Below, piece by piece: positions 1-9,296 of a DNA stretch of 64,000 bases (position 1 is its first letter; each line of letters starts with the position of its first letter). Under the pieces are notes generated by a model. It was given only the letters and a program-made list of their open reading frames with translations, searched no databases and was not told the DNA's origin. A program made the position numbers and the translations under genes. The stretch is from Planctomycetota bacterium (GTDB lineage: Bacteria; Planctomycetota; Phycisphaerae; UBA1845; UTPLA1): NCBI GenBank assembly GCA_016235815.1, contig JACRIM010000050.1, forward strand, positions 61,421-125,420, given 5' to 3'.

Positions 1-191
1 TTGGCGACATAGCCCAGGGCATGAACACCGGCGTCGGTGCGGCTGCATCCGATGACCGTGACCTGGTGACGAACGAGCCGACGCACGGCCTGCTCAAGGC
101 AGGATTGGACGGTGCGCAATTCGGGCTGAAGCTGCCAGCCATGGAAGTCTCCGCCGTCATAGGCGAGCGTAAGCATGAAGTTACGAAGCAT
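1..191 (-). CDS. truA: tRNA pseudouridine synthase A, N-terminal part
   Basis: The frame runs off the left edge, so only about the first 63 residues are present. TruA converts U38-U40 of the tRNA anticodon arm to pseudouridine in the cytoplasm. The N-terminus shows the family pattern: a YDGGDFHGWQ segment, TVQSCLEQA, and the catalytic-loop motif SRTDAGVHALG containing the nucleophilic Asp. The chosen start is the ATG at 191; an in-frame GTG at 230 is also possible. It lies downstream of the REC-GGDEF gene on the same strand. Family assignment is secure; the C-terminal two thirds cannot be checked. Confidence 0.9.
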   Translation of the reverse strand, partial: MLRNFMLTLAYDGGDFHGWQLQPELRTVQSCLEQAVRRLVRHQVTVIGCSRTDAGVHALGYVA

Positions 192-273
192 TCGTCGCCC
201 ATCGTAGGGCAACGAAGGAAGGGCTGTCACGCCACCGGTGACGCGAGGATGTTACGGCGGCGTCGGGGCGAGC

Positions 274-1347
274 CTACGGTTGCGTGGGCGTGATGGACGG
301 GAACTCGGCACCGTCCGCACCCGGGGCCGAAAGGAAGGATCGCTGGGTGCGGCGTCGCTGCCGAATGCGGGCGTGCCTCTTATGCGGCGCAACGACGGGA
401 AGAGAGTTGGGATCGAGCGACCAGTAGCTGACGACGCGGCCGCGCGGGACCTCCTTGGCAACAAAGAGGGCAATGTCGGATTTAAGCATGAAGGTATCGG
501 CGTTGAAGGCGGGGTCGTGTCCGTCATAGTGTGCCACGCCGAAGCCGGCGTAGAAATGTTTCGGCTGGCTTCGTGCATCGAATGCGATGGAGGCAAACGT
601 CTGCCGCAGTCGCTCGGCCAGCGCGACGGCCCGCTCGGGTGTGCTGTCAGTCAGCACGATCGCGAATTCCTCACCGCCGATTCGACCGGCCCGGCAGGTC
701 GGCGATTGCACGCGCTTGATGAGTCGGGCAAACGTAAGCACCACCTCATCGCCGAACTCGTGCCCGTATTTTTCGTTGACCAGCGCAAGATTGTCGATGT
801 CCGCGAGGATGAGAAAGCTGTCCGTCTTGGCGCGCTTCGACGCCATCACCGCATCGGTCAGATAAAGAAAAAACTGGTGACGATTCGCCAAACCGGTGAG
901 CTGGTCGAGCACTGCCAGGCGTCGATAGGCATCGCGGAGGGCTTGTTCCTGAAGCACAACGCGGATACGCCCGAGCAATTCCACGCGACTGACCGGCTTG
1001 ATCAGCACATCGTGTCCGCCCGCATCGAAACAGTGTTGAATCAGATCATCGCTTCGTGGTGAACTCGAAAGGAAAAGTACCGGCGTATCCGCCGACATCA
1101 TCCGCTCTTTGATTTCCTTGCACAGCGCCAGTCCACTCATGTCGGCAAGGTTCATGTCCAGCACGACCGCGTTGGGCCGGAATCTCTCGATCATAAGCAT
1201 GCCGGCCGCGGCATTGTCGGCCCAGGCGGCGCGATACCCGGCATTCTGCAATTGCTGAATGACCGCCTCCGCGCTTGCGTGATCGTGATCAATCACGAGC
1301 ACCAAAGAATGATCGTCGCGGCTTGTGTCGTTGAACTCAATTTCCAT
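274..1347 (-). CDS. response regulator with diguanylate cyclase (REC-GGDEF)
   Basis: A cytoplasmic two-domain signalling protein of 357 residues, PleD/WspR-like in layout. The receiver domain has an acidic pair at D20/D22, the phospho-acceptor D64 in VVLDMNL and the conserved K117 in LIKPVS. The GGDEF domain has the active-site signature GGEEF at about 224-228, so c-di-GMP synthesis is expected. The residues where an RxxD inhibitory site would sit read SPTC, so allosteric product inhibition at the I-site is probably absent. The start at 1347 is preceded by GGAG; an upstream ATG at 1383 lacks this. No cognate histidine kinase is adjacent. An HD-GYP gene 4 kb away could provide the opposing phosphodiesterase. 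Confidence 0.9.
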   Translation of the reverse strand: MEIEFNDTSRDDHSLVLVIDHDHASAEAVIQQLQNAGYRAAWADNAAAGMLMIERFRPNAVVLDMNLADMSGLALCKEIKERMMSADTPVLFLSSSPRSDDLIQHCFDAGGHDVLIKPVSRVELLGRIRVVLQEQALRDAYRRLAVLDQLTGLANRHQFFLYLTDAVMASKRAKTDSFLILADIDNLALVNEKYGHEFGDEVVLTFARLIKRVQSPTCRAGRIGGEEFAIVLTDSTPERAVALAERLRQTFASIAFDARSQPKHFYAGFGVAHYDGHDPAFNADTFMLKSDIALFVAKEVPRGRVVSYWSLDPNSLPVVAPHKRHARIRQRRRTQRSFLSAPGADGAEFPSITPTQP

Positions 1348-1491
1348 GGCGCTCCCACGTGGTCGCCGGGCGTTGCCCAGCACACCAGTAGGTACTATCG
1401 GGTAGCGAAAAGTCGAACCCCAGTTACTTCGGCCCCCTGCACTCCGCCTCGAATCCCTTCACCCGCCAAACGCCATGAACATTCTGGGACA

Positions 1492-2565
1492 TTAGCCGAT
1501 CGCGGATTCCGGCTGATTATCGGGTGTCCCACCGCGAAGTTCGATGACCCGTCGGGCGGGAGGAAAAGCAGCTCGCGAGGAATAGGTGTGAAGGTCGCTT
1601 TCAAATCGCGCCGGCAATTTTTCTCCATCCACGAATTCAACGCCAGAACCAAACAACTCCTCCGCAATGCGATACAGCAATTTCGCCGCCGCCTCTCCGG
1701 GGTCGCCCGGGGTTCGCATTTGAACATCCGGCAGGCCAAACGCGCACAGGCCGGCCGTATCGCAGACGACGCTTCCATCAGCCTCCGGAAACGTACGAAA
1801 ACTGAGACACACCCCCGTTATGTTCGAACCCGGTCGCATCAGCCGCTGCAATTCACCGGGCGCAATCAAACGCCCCGCCTCGGACCACAACACGGCGCAG
1901 ATCGGCGCAAACTCGGCCAGCGCGACCTGCGCTCGAAGATGTTGCCGCACCACATCGGACCGCGAAACGTCATCCGTGGCCTGACTCGCGATCACGATGT
2001 GCGCCGCGTGGCCTTTGACATGGGTCGCCGCCTCGGGCCAGTCGAAGGCCTGTGCAAGCGCGTAATCAAGTTGAGCAGGCGGAACGGGCTGACCCGCCAT
2101 CCGCAACTCAATCGCAACAGGTCCGATCTCCACGCGAATAGGTTCGCCCTTGGTCACCAGTTTCGCCTCGCGCTGACCGCTTCGACGCAATGACGCGAGG
2201 AAGACTTCGCCCGTCGCCTGCCATCGAGTTCGTAGCAAAGCGATACTGCTGACCGTGCGCAACGGTTTCGGCGGAGCGGCAGGAGTCGGCGTCGGCGATT
2301 CCGCAGGCATCGATTGAATAGGCTCACTCGTGTGCGTATCCCGCGTTACGGCTTTGAACCACGCCGCGACTTCCACCAACCCGGCAACGAGGACCGCCGT
2401 CCAACCCGTCGACACCTGATGCCCCATCATCCACGCGGCGCCGGTCAGGAACAGCGCGACGAAATGCAATCCCGACTGGATGCTTCGTGCCCGAAGCGTG
2501 ATCAGAAAACCGAACAGCGCCGCGGTGAAGACGCACAGTCCAAGGATGACAAAAAGCCACAGCAC
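1492..2565 (-). CDS. membrane-anchored DUF4261-like protein
   Basis: A 357-residue protein with two hydrophobic segments at the N-terminus (about 1-25 and 33-65), a Pro/Ala/Thr-rich linker near 90-100, and a soluble domain. The second half resembles DUF4261: an AAHIVIASQ strand, an AVLWSEAGRLI segment, and a late block around CAFGLPDVQM followed by a predicted helix. The function of this family is not established. It lies between the GGDEF gene and a thioesterase on the same strand, with gaps that allow but do not prove co-transcription. The domain name is by recalled pattern and is moderately secure; the membrane anchor is clear. Confidence 0.6.
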   Translation of the reverse strand: MLWLFVILGLCVFTAALFGFLITLRARSIQSGLHFVALFLTGAAWMMGHQVSTGWTAVLVAGLVEVAAWFKAVTRDTHTSEPIQSMPAESPTPTPAAPPKPLRTVSSIALLRTRWQATGEVFLASLRRSGQREAKLVTKGEPIRVEIGPVAIELRMAGQPVPPAQLDYALAQAFDWPEAATHVKGHAAHIVIASQATDDVSRSDVVRQHLRAQVALAEFAPICAVLWSEAGRLIAPGELQRLMRPGSNITGVCLSFRTFPEADGSVVCDTAGLCAFGLPDVQMRTPGDPGEAAAKLLYRIAEELFGSGVEFVDGEKLPARFESDLHTYSSRAAFPPARRVIELRGGTPDNQPESAIG

Positions 2566-2605
2566 GATTCAAGATTCTCCGCAGTCAGATGGGACCGAAC
2601 TTGTC

Positions 2606-3031
2606 TTACGACGGGTTGGGGGCGTGGGCCATTGCTTCGTCATAGATGTCGTCGGGGATCGGGATCAACTTGCCGGCCCGATCGATGCACGCCAGCGTCG
2701 ATTTTGCCTCGCAGAGCAGCGCCCCCTCCCGGCGAAGCTCGTAGGAATGATCGATTCGGGCGCGGGTCATGCGGTCGATCCGCGTGAGCAGCGTCAGGTC
2801 ATCGTCGTAATGCGCCGGGGCGCGGAATCGGCATTCCAGCTTGGCCACTGCAAACAACACGCCCGCCTTTTCAAGATCGCGATATCGAAACCCCGCGAGC
2901 CGCAGCAGCTCCGTGCGACCCATCTCGAAGTACTCAAAGTACTTGGAGTGATGCATGTAACCCATCGGGTCGCTCTCGGCATACCGCACGCGAATGTGAA
3001 TCTCGCAGGATCGTGGCTTGGGGGTGGACAT
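2606..3031 (-). CDS. acyl-CoA thioesterase, YbgC/4HBT hotdog family
   Basis: A 141-residue single hotdog-fold protein, the usual length for YbgC-type acyl-CoA thioesterases, which hydrolyse acyl-CoA or acyl-ACP thioesters in the cytoplasm. The family motif is visible near the N-terminus: RYAESDPMGYMHHSKYFEY, with the catalytic Asp in ESDPMG and the helix FEMGRTELLR. The ATG at 3031 lies 5 bases after the murQ stop, so it is likely the last gene of an anmK-murQ-thioesterase operon. Longer in-frame upstream extensions overlap murQ and look non-coding. The substrate cannot be inferred. Confidence 0.88.
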   Translation of the reverse strand: MSTPKPRSCEIHIRVRYAESDPMGYMHHSKYFEYFEMGRTELLRLAGFRYRDLEKAGVLFAVAKLECRFRAPAHYDDDLTLLTRIDRMTRARIDHSYELRREGALLCEAKSTLACIDRAGKLIPIPDDIYDEAMAHAPNPS

Positions 3032-3036
3032 TCCCG

Positions 3037-4008
3037 CTATTGTCGGCGGCGTCGGCGACTCCGCAACCCTTGTGGCTTTGAAGCGATCATCGCCTCCCGT
3101 ACGCGTCCGCCGGACTCTGCCAACACTTTCTCGGCTTCCGCGCGCCCGATGCCCCGATGATGCATTATCAGAGCGGTCTTCACCTTGCCCCGCGCCGCGT
3201 GCAACTGCGTCGCCGCCGAGTCCCGATCGAGCGACGTGAGGCTCTGCACCACGCGGGTGGCGCGGTCGACCAGCTTGCGGCACGCATAGCTGTTCAAATC
3301 GACCATCAAGTTCCCATACGTCTTTCCAAGCTGCACCATGCCCAGCGTCGTGATCGTGTTCAGCACAAGCTTGGTCGCCGTTCCCGCCTTCAGTCGCGTC
3401 GACCCGGACACCAGCTCCGGCCCGGTGAGCACACGAATGTCCACATCGCATTGGATGGACGCTTGCGACTTGGGTACACACGCAAGAAAGATGGTCGTGG
3501 CCCCGCGACGCCGGGCCTCCGCAATAGCCGCGTGTACGTAAGGTGTGGTTCCGCCAGCGGCGATGCCCATGACAACATCATGTTTCGAAACGCGCATTTC
3601 GCGCATCGCCCGTCGTCCGTCGGCCTCCACATCCTCGGCGCCTTCCACACTTCGCCACAGCGCCTTTTTTCCGCCGGCGATGATGCCGCGCACCATCGAT
3701 GGATCACTGCGAAACGTCGGCGGGCACTCCGACGCATCCAGCACGCCGAGCCGCCCGCTGGTTCCCGCGCCGATGTAAATCAGACGACCGCCGCGCCGCC
3801 ACGCGGCGACAACCCGCCGCACGGCCGCGACAATCGCCGGCTTGGCCCGCCCGACAGCCCGCGCGACGGACTGATCCTCGCGATTCATGATGTCGAACGC
3901 AGCGGCCACGGAAAGCTGGTCGAGGTTCACCGTCGCCGGGTTGCGCTGCTCCGTCAGCAGGTGCCCGCGCGGGCTGCTTGCAACCGGTTTCGTTTTCATT
4001 CGAGTCAA
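3037..4008 (-). CDS. murQ: N-acetylmuramic acid 6-phosphate etherase
   Basis: MurQ cleaves the lactyl ether of MurNAc-6-phosphate to give GlcNAc-6-phosphate and D-lactate in peptidoglycan recycling. The SIS-fold signature IGAGTSGRLGVLDASE and the following CPPTF are intact; the second block MGIAAGGTTPYVHAA and the STRLKAGTATKLVLN helix are also typical. The TTG at 4008 overlaps the anmK stop as TTGA and has GGGAGG six bases upstream, which favours translational coupling; the ATG at 3999 is the alternative. The C-terminus ends in an Arg-rich tail. Its substrate is made by the product of the upstream gene. Confidence 0.93.
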   Translation of the reverse strand: MTRMKTKPVASSPRGHLLTEQRNPATVNLDQLSVAAAFDIMNREDQSVARAVGRAKPAIVAAVRRVVAAWRRGGRLIYIGAGTSGRLGVLDASECPPTFRSDPSMVRGIIAGGKKALWRSVEGAEDVEADGRRAMREMRVSKHDVVMGIAAGGTTPYVHAAIAEARRRGATTIFLACVPKSQASIQCDVDIRVLTGPELVSGSTRLKAGTATKLVLNTITTLGMVQLGKTYGNLMVDLNSYACRKLVDRATRVVQSLTSLDRDSAATQLHAARGKVKTALIMHHRGIGRAEAEKVLAESGGRVREAMIASKPQGLRSRRRRRQ

Positions 4009-5282
4009 TGCCCGCCTCCCGCGACACAAACCGATCCCAGCACCACCGCGCGTCGCGCGCCCGTGACGTGCGGCAGATTTGCCGGCACGCCGTCCATTCG
4101 CGCCGCGGCCAACATGGCAAATGACACGCCCTCTTTGGCTCCCGGGGCGATGCCATAGTCATCCATTCGGGAGATCAACCCTTCCGATTTCAATGCAAGA
4201 CCAGCGGCCGTCTCAATCTCCATCATGAGCGTCAGATTATTCGCTCCGCCACCGCATACGACGATCTCGCTGATCGGCCGTGCAGGCGGGCGATGCCTGG
4301 TCCTTCGAACAGAGTCCATCTCTTCCGCCATGACACAGGAAGAAACAATACTGAATGCCGTGAGGCACGTCGCCGTTCGTAGAAGATCTTCCTTCGACAG
4401 CCGACGGCACGCTGCGGACTTTCGCCATGCCTGCACCCAGGACTCGCCGAACTCTTCACGTCCGCAGCTTCTCGGAGGCGGCTCTCTGAAGAAACGGTGG
4501 TGCATCGCGACGCGCAAGGCCGCCTCATCACATTGCCCCTCGATCGCCCACCGGCCGTCCGCGTCGTAGTGCTCTCGACCTTTCGTGAAATGCCGAACCA
4601 GCGAGTCGATCACCATATTGCCCGGACCGGTGTCGAAGGCGATGACGGAGTCTGGTCCGCCGCCGGCAGGCAGATAGGTCAGGTTCGCGATGCCGCCGAT
4701 ATTCTGAATCACCCGGGTGCGTTTCGGCTCGCGAAAAAGCACATAGTCCGTCCACGGGACCAGCGGCGCGCCCTGTCCGCCGACCGCCATGTCGGCCTGC
4801 CGAAAGTGATGCACCACGGGACAGCCGATCCGCGCGGCGATGCGCGATGCGTCGCCGATCTGCAGCGTACCCGTCGTTCCGCGCATGCCCTTTCGAGGCG
4901 GCAGGTGACAAATCGTTTGCCCGTGCGAGCCGATGAAATCCACGCGTCGAAGCGCCAGCGCCTTCACCGCGTGCGCCGCCGCATCGGCGAAGGCATCGCC
5001 AAGCTCCGACTCCAGCCGGCAAACCTCCTCGGTCGTGGTCGCTGCCGGCGCCATGACGGCGAGCACGCGCTTTCTCAGTGATGGGGAATAGTCACGATGC
5101 ACATGCCCGATCACACCCACGCGCATGGACAAACCGCGACCCGCAATCTCGCAGGCCACCGCATCCACGCCGTCGGCGCTGGTGCCGCTGTTAAGTCCGA
5201 TTACCACTCGCGCTTTTCGGGCCGAACGTCGCATCGCCGCATCTTCCTTGGCACGCGCCATTGTGTCCAACGGCGGCAACAT
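4005..5282 (-). CDS. anmK: anhydro-N-acetylmuramic acid kinase
   Basis: AnmK phosphorylates and opens 1,6-anhydro-MurNAc to MurNAc-6-phosphate, feeding MurQ. The 425-residue product has the ASKHA-kinase phosphate motif GLNSGTSADGVDAV near the N-terminus, the SHGQTICHLP block, IQNIGGIANLT and the FDTGPGNMVID motif, all in family order, and a late VVCGGGANN segment. The ATG at 5282 has GGAG five bases upstream. It is the first gene of the operon with murQ and diverges from the HD-GYP gene. Pairing with murQ makes the pathway assignment strong. Confidence 0.94.
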   Translation of the reverse strand: MLPPLDTMARAKEDAAMRRSARKARVVIGLNSGTSADGVDAVACEIAGRGLSMRVGVIGHVHRDYSPSLRKRVLAVMAPAATTTEEVCRLESELGDAFADAAAHAVKALALRRVDFIGSHGQTICHLPPRKGMRGTTGTLQIGDASRIAARIGCPVVHHFRQADMAVGGQGAPLVPWTDYVLFREPKRTRVIQNIGGIANLTYLPAGGGPDSVIAFDTGPGNMVIDSLVRHFTKGREHYDADGRWAIEGQCDEAALRVAMHHRFFREPPPRSCGREEFGESWVQAWRKSAACRRLSKEDLLRTATCLTAFSIVSSCVMAEEMDSVRRTRHRPPARPISEIVVCGGGANNLTLMMEIETAAGLALKSEGLISRMDDYGIAPGAKEGVSFAMLAAARMDGVPANLPHVTGARRAVVLGSVCVAGGGH

Positions 5283-5428
5283 GACAACTCCGATTAATCC
5301 GGGACCTCCGCGCGACTTTTGCCCGACACTTCTTAAGCGCGTCCCGCGTCCCTCCGATGACAGGCCGCCGGCTCGCCGAACGGTCGCTCAACGCGACGTT
5401 TTCGGGCCTTATGGATGGGGGAATACCA

Positions 5429-6175
5429 ATGCGCGAGCCAAAGACCATGCGCCCGCCGCCGCACACACGGCCGGCCGGCTACGACACACGACGCGTCGCC
5501 TCGGCGCTTAATCGCAACTCACTCGCGTCATCGCTTGTCTCCGAACTTCGCGTTGCCGCCGGCCGGCTTCATCAGGGACGAAGTCAACTCCAGCAAGCAC
5601 ACCACGACACCATCCTCGGGTTTCTCGCCGCCCTCGAGGCCCGCGATGCCTACACCCATCGACACTCGATCCACGTGTCCGTCTTCGCCGACGCCCTCGC
5701 CCATCGCTGCAAACTCGCGCCCGCCCAGATCCATACCATCCACATCGCCGCATTGCTGCACGACATCGGCAAAATCGGAATACCCGACGCCATCCTGCTG
5801 AAACCGGGGCGTCTCACCTCTGAAGAATTCGAAGCCATGAAGAAGCACTCCGAGATCGGCGCGGCCATGCTTCGACCGATTCCGTCGCTCTCCAAAGAGT
5901 CGCTGCTTGTTCTGCACCACCACGAGTGGTTCAACGGCGCCGGCTATCCGCATCGCCTCGCCGGAAACGCGATTCCCATCGGCTCGCGCATCCTTCAGGT
6001 CGCCGACAGCATGGATGCCATGCTCAGCCCGCGCAATTACAAGCCGGGGTATGACATCACGCACATAGTCGATGAGCTAAGAAAAGGCGCCGGCCAACAG
6101 TTCGATCCGATCATCGCCAGGATCGCCATCGCCTGGCTCGAAACCCACCCCGATGAGCTCGCGCTGCCTGTGTAG
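5429..6175 (+). CDS. HD-GYP domain phosphodiesterase
   Basis: A 248-residue protein with a single HD-GYP domain and no recognised sensor domain; the first 60 residues are low in pattern. The metal-binding and signature motifs are visible: HRHSIHV, LLHDIGKIGIPD, LHHHEWFNGAGYP (the NG variant of the usual DG) and RILQVADSMDAM. The predicted role is c-di-GMP hydrolysis in the cytoplasm. The ATG at 5429 is chosen because GGGGGA precedes it by six bases; an earlier ATG at 5357 extends into the anmK upstream region. It is transcribed divergently from anmK and convergently with the Kai operon. Confidence 0.87.
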   Translation: MREPKTMRPPPHTRPAGYDTRRVASALNRNSLASSLVSELRVAAGRLHQGRSQLQQAHHDTILGFLAALEARDAYTHRHSIHVSVFADALAHRCKLAPAQIHTIHIAALLHDIGKIGIPDAILLKPGRLTSEEFEAMKKHSEIGAAMLRPIPSLSKESLLVLHHHEWFNGAGYPHRLAGNAIPIGSRILQVADSMDAMLSPRNYKPGYDITHIVDELRKGAGQQFDPIIARIAIAWLETHPDELALPV

Positions 6176-6228
6176 GATCGAACGGTGTGCCGAGATGAGG
6201 AAGCGCGAAGCGAGGGCTTGACGTGAAA

Positions 6229-6618
6229 CTATCGTTTCTTCGTTTCGCGAAAATGGGGCGCTTTGACCAGCGTGAAGACGATCAGTTCTTCGCCGGTGAC
6301 GGTGCTGATGTCGTGATGCAGGCTCAATAACTTCTCGCCGGTGGCCTGCTCAATCAGCGCGTCCAGGATCGGCCGGGCCGTTTCAATCATCTGGGTCCGC
6401 ACTTGCTTGAGCAACTCGCGCCCCTTCTCCGCCATCCGCGGTCGTACGAGGTGTTGCTCGGCGGCCGTGAGAACCCCCTTCAGACGAACCACGAGTAGAT
6501 CGCCGATGAGGTACGTGTGGACGTCCTTGGGTCCGCGGCCCATGTGCTCCTGCTCGAACCGGGACATGGCCTGGCTGATTGCGGCTTCAATTTCTCCGTT
6601 TGTTTTCAACAAGGCCAT
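6229..6618 (-). CDS. DUF2294 protein, last gene of the Kai operon
   Basis: A 129-residue DUF2294 protein (the family that includes MpsC of the Na+-translocating membrane-potential system; its biochemical role is unsettled). The family core is plain: FEQEHMGRGPKDVHTYLIGD, VVRLKGVLTAAEQHL and the C-terminal HHDISTVTGEELIVFT. It follows the PAS gene by 76 bases and is the fourth gene after kaiC-kaiB-PAS. A close paralogue lies at 9776-10153, and two more divergent relatives precede the csrA-like genes, so four members occur within 14 kb. Confidence 0.85.
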   Translation of the reverse strand: MALLKTNGEIEAAISQAMSRFEQEHMGRGPKDVHTYLIGDLLVVRLKGVLTAAEQHLVRPRMAEKGRELLKQVRTQMIETARPILDALIEQATGEKLLSLHHDISTVTGEELIVFTLVKAPHFRETKKR

Positions 6619-6694
6619 TGATTGCTATCCAGTTCGTAGTGATCGGCCCACAGGGGCAATGCCCGGGCCGGAATTAACCTTTTTGAGTTCCCGA

Positions 6695-7504
6695 CTATCG
6701 CGACCGTGGTTTGCCGGCCGGTTTCCGACCGGCCGATTTCCGGGGACTCTTCTTTGATACTTTCTTGCGCACGGCCGGTTTGCTGCCAACGGCTGGTGAC
6801 GTGCCAACCACTGGGCGAATTGCCCGCTCAACGAATTCATGAATCGCTCGCAGCACTTTGTCAGCCATGTCGCGCCTGGCGACCTGCCCGCGAAGCGACG
6901 TTACCAATTGCGCCATCTCGGCGGCCCGTTCCTTGAGTTGCTTCTTCAGTGGTTCGAGAGCTTCGCGCTGTCTCTGCTCCGCCTGTTTGCGCTCGGTGAT
7001 GTCTTCGACCATGGCCATGATCCTGATGACCTGGCCGGCACGATTTCGCAGGGCGAATCCATGAACCATCACCCAGATGGCAACCCTATCTTTGCGTACG
7101 CAGCGTTTCTCAATGGACCACGTGTCGGTCTTGCCGCGGATCACCCGAGAGAAGGCCTTCAGGTCTCGATCGCGATCCTGTGGATGGGTAAGACCAATGT
7201 AGGTTTTCCCCAGCAGTTCTGATGCTTCATACCCCATCGTCTCACAGAACTTCGGGTTGACACGACTGAACTGGAATGAGGGCGAATCGGCTTGGACCAT
7301 GCCGATGCCGTTCAGATCGAACATGGCGGAAAGCTCTCCGTGACTTTCGAGCCAAGCCTCCTCGACCTTGCGGAGCAGGAGGAACGCAATTTTCTCGTCG
7401 CCAACGACCGCATCGACCTCGTGGTGCTTTAACGCAGAGACAATTGGCTCCGCCTTGGCCAGTCGGTTTTCGAGCTGCTGATAGGTAGGCCTGGACTTTT
7501 TCAT
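6695..7504 (-). CDS. PAS-domain protein of the Kai operon
   Basis: A 269-residue protein with one clear PAS/PAC unit at about 55-180 (core FSRVNPKFCETMGYEASELLGKT, PAC ending in VEDITERKQAEQ), then a coiled-coil-like stretch (about 180-215) and a Lys/Arg/Pro-rich tail. No kinase, GGDEF or DNA-binding output domain follows, so it may act by protein-protein contact. Its ATG overlaps the kaiB stop (ATGA), which ties it to the KaiC-KaiB pair as a candidate input or output factor. The basic tail could contact nucleic acid, which is speculation. Confidence 0.8.
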   Translation of the reverse strand: MKKSRPTYQQLENRLAKAEPIVSALKHHEVDAVVGDEKIAFLLLRKVEEAWLESHGELSAMFDLNGIGMVQADSPSFQFSRVNPKFCETMGYEASELLGKTYIGLTHPQDRDRDLKAFSRVIRGKTDTWSIEKRCVRKDRVAIWVMVHGFALRNRAGQVIRIMAMVEDITERKQAEQRQREALEPLKKQLKERAAEMAQLVTSLRGQVARRDMADKVLRAIHEFVERAIRPVVGTSPAVGSKPAVRKKVSKKSPRKSAGRKPAGKPRSR

Positions 7505-7827
7505 TCCGCCCCACCTGAAATGCGGAGGGCTTGAAGCACCTTCGGCACGTCGCTCAGATTGCCCAGGATCATGACCTTCGGAAGCGGGGTCACCAGTATC
7601 AACGCAGGGGTGACCAGGATGTTGTGTTTGACCGCTGCCTGAAAGTCATTGACCACATCGATCGTTTCAATGGTGTGGCGCCCTTCCAGGTGCTCCTTGC
7701 AAATGTTGCGAAGGTTGGCCAGCGCGGTGGTGGAATTCTGTCCCTTGCCGGCCATGAACAACCGAAACACGTAGCGGCCGTTCTTCGCCTTCTTCGTGAA
7801 GCGATTTGCCTTCCGCGACTTGGTCAT
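7501..7827 (-). CDS. kaiB: KaiB-like protein
   Basis: A 108-residue protein with the thioredoxin-like KaiB fold: YVFRLFMAGKGQNSTTALAN, then ICKEHLEGRHTIETIDV, then the cis-Pro region NILVTPALILVTPLPK and ILGNLSDVPKVLQ. In cyanobacteria KaiB binds KaiC and switches fold during the circadian cycle; in other bacteria KaiB-KaiC pairs have been linked to stress and adaptation. A basic extension of about 15 residues precedes the domain. The gene overlaps kaiC by 4 bases at its start and the PAS gene by 4 at its end. No kaiA is present in the window. Confidence 0.9.
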   Translation of the reverse strand: MTKSRKANRFTKKAKNGRYVFRLFMAGKGQNSTTALANLRNICKEHLEGRHTIETIDVVNDFQAAVKHNILVTPALILVTPLPKVMILGNLSDVPKVLQALRISGGAE

Positions 7828-9296
7828 TTTCTACCGCCCTTCCGGCTCAGCTTTCTGGCAATGGCCGACGGCGGTTGTGGCTCATCGGGGAACTCGACCC
7901 CTCGGTCCGTAATGACGTACCGCTGGCGGCGATTGGAGTGCGCCGAACCTCTGGACTTTACGATGAAGATTTGCCGGTTGACTTCATTCTCGGTCTCGAC
8001 AAAACGCAGTTGCACGACCGCGTCCACCACGGAGGAAAAGCCGATGCCGCTGAGTTCCTCATCACCACCTGTTTCGCTGTTAACTTGATTGGTCAGGATG
8101 CTGGTAATGCCTCGCTCCTTGACATTGCTTACCAGCCGCATCATGAAATCAAAGGCCGCTTGTTCGGACCCCATGCGAAGGCATGCGGAGACGGCGTCGA
8201 GGATGAGGTGGTTCGGCTTGAATTTGTCGAGGGCTTCAATCGTTCGAATCAGGTGGCCATCCGAGCCGGTGCTCTCCGGCATGGCGGTTTGGATCAACAG
8301 CTTCTTGGAACGAATGCTTCGGCGAAGGTCGATCCCGGCGCTCAGCATCCCGCTGATCAACGCCTCCTTGGATTCCTCGAAATTCAGGCTTAACACTTTC
8401 TCGCCGCGCCGGCAGGCAGCCAGGGCGAACGTGCTCGCCAGTGTTGTCTTGCCCGCGCCGCTGTTACCCGAGATGAGAATGCAGGAGGTGCGCCGGAAGC
8501 CTCCATCCAGCATACGGTCCAGCCCCTTCAATCCCGATGAGATCTTCGGCCCCAGCGGCTGATGGGTTAGCTCCGTCGTCGTCAGTGGAAACAGCACGAT
8601 CCCGTGTTCACCGAAAACGTACGGATACTCGTTGGTACCAAAGCCGGAGCCTCGATATTTAATCACCCGTAATCGGCGTGTCGCCACCTGCCCCACCACG
8701 CGGTGGTCGAGGCGGATCACGCAATCGGCCATGAAGTCCAAAAACTCATAGTGAGTCTGGAAATTGGCGTCGTTGAGGTGAGTTTTCACTGTGAGGACCG
8801 TGGTCAATCCACGGTCCGCAAGCCAATCATGAAGCCGTTCCAATTCGCTGCGCTCGCGCTTCACGTCGTCGTACACGCGCAACAAGACATCCAACGCATC
8901 CAAAACGATTCGCTTGGCGCCAATCTTTTTTGCGTGCCCGCCCACGATCGCCAATATTCCATCAATGTCGAAATCACCGGACCGAACTTCTTGACCGGGC
9001 ATTCGAGCCTCTACGATGACGATCCTGCCGGCCTTTTCCATCGCCGCCAGGTTCCACCCCATCGACCGAGCGTTCATGCGAACGGCCTCGGTTCGCTCCT
9101 CAAAGGTAACAAACACACCGGCTTCACCCGCAATGGCCCCGCGACAAAGGAACTCCAGGCCCATCACCGTTTTCCCGGAGCCAGGCCCGCCACACACCAA
9201 CGTGGTCCGCTTCCGCGGGAGTCCGCCCTCAAGGATTTGATCCAGACCGGTGATCTGGGTCGGCACTTTCGGGATGGGTCGGCGTTTTCCGTGCAT
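7824..9296 (-). CDS. kaiC: KaiC-like dual RecA ATPase
   Basis: A 490-residue two-domain KaiC homologue. CI has Walker A GGPGSGKT at 36-43 and the paired glutamates E66/E67; CII has GNSGAGKT at 277-284 and E307/E308. At the position of the S. elongatus phospho-site pair, Ser431/Thr432, this protein reads S421-S422, so dual-site autophosphorylation is conceivable. The ATG at 9296 follows AGGAG by 8 bases; a GTG 27 bases upstream is less likely. The transcript starts with leader RNA copy 1. It heads a kaiC-kaiB-PAS-DUF2294 operon. A circadian role is not implied; similar KaiC proteins occur in many non-photosynthetic bacteria. Confidence 0.9.
   Translation of the reverse strand: MHGKRRPIPKVPTQITGLDQILEGGLPRKRTTLVCGGPGSGKTVMGLEFLCRGAIAGEAGVFVTFEERTEAVRMNARSMGWNLAAMEKAGRIVIVEARMPGQEVRSGDFDIDGILAIVGGHAKKIGAKRIVLDALDVLLRVYDDVKRERSELERLHDWLADRGLTTVLTVKTHLNDANFQTHYEFLDFMADCVIRLDHRVVGQVATRRLRVIKYRGSGFGTNEYPYVFGEHGIVLFPLTTTELTHQPLGPKISSGLKGLDRMLDGGFRRTSCILISGNSGAGKTTLASTFALAACRRGEKVLSLNFEESKEALISGMLSAGIDLRRSIRSKKLLIQTAMPESTGSDGHLIRTIEALDKFKPNHLILDAVSACLRMGSEQAAFDFMMRLVSNVKERGITSILTNQVNSETGGDEELSGIGFSSVVDAVVQLRFVETENEVNRQIFIVKSRGSAHSNRRQRYVITDRGVEFPDEPQPPSAIARKLSRKGGRK

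Noticed and set aside
238..1062. Long open frame on the plus strand opposite the REC-GGDEF gene
   Set aside because: It is the antisense shadow of a gene with clear catalytic motifs; its own translation shows no family and is rich in Arg and Gly, as expected for G+C-rich antisense frames.
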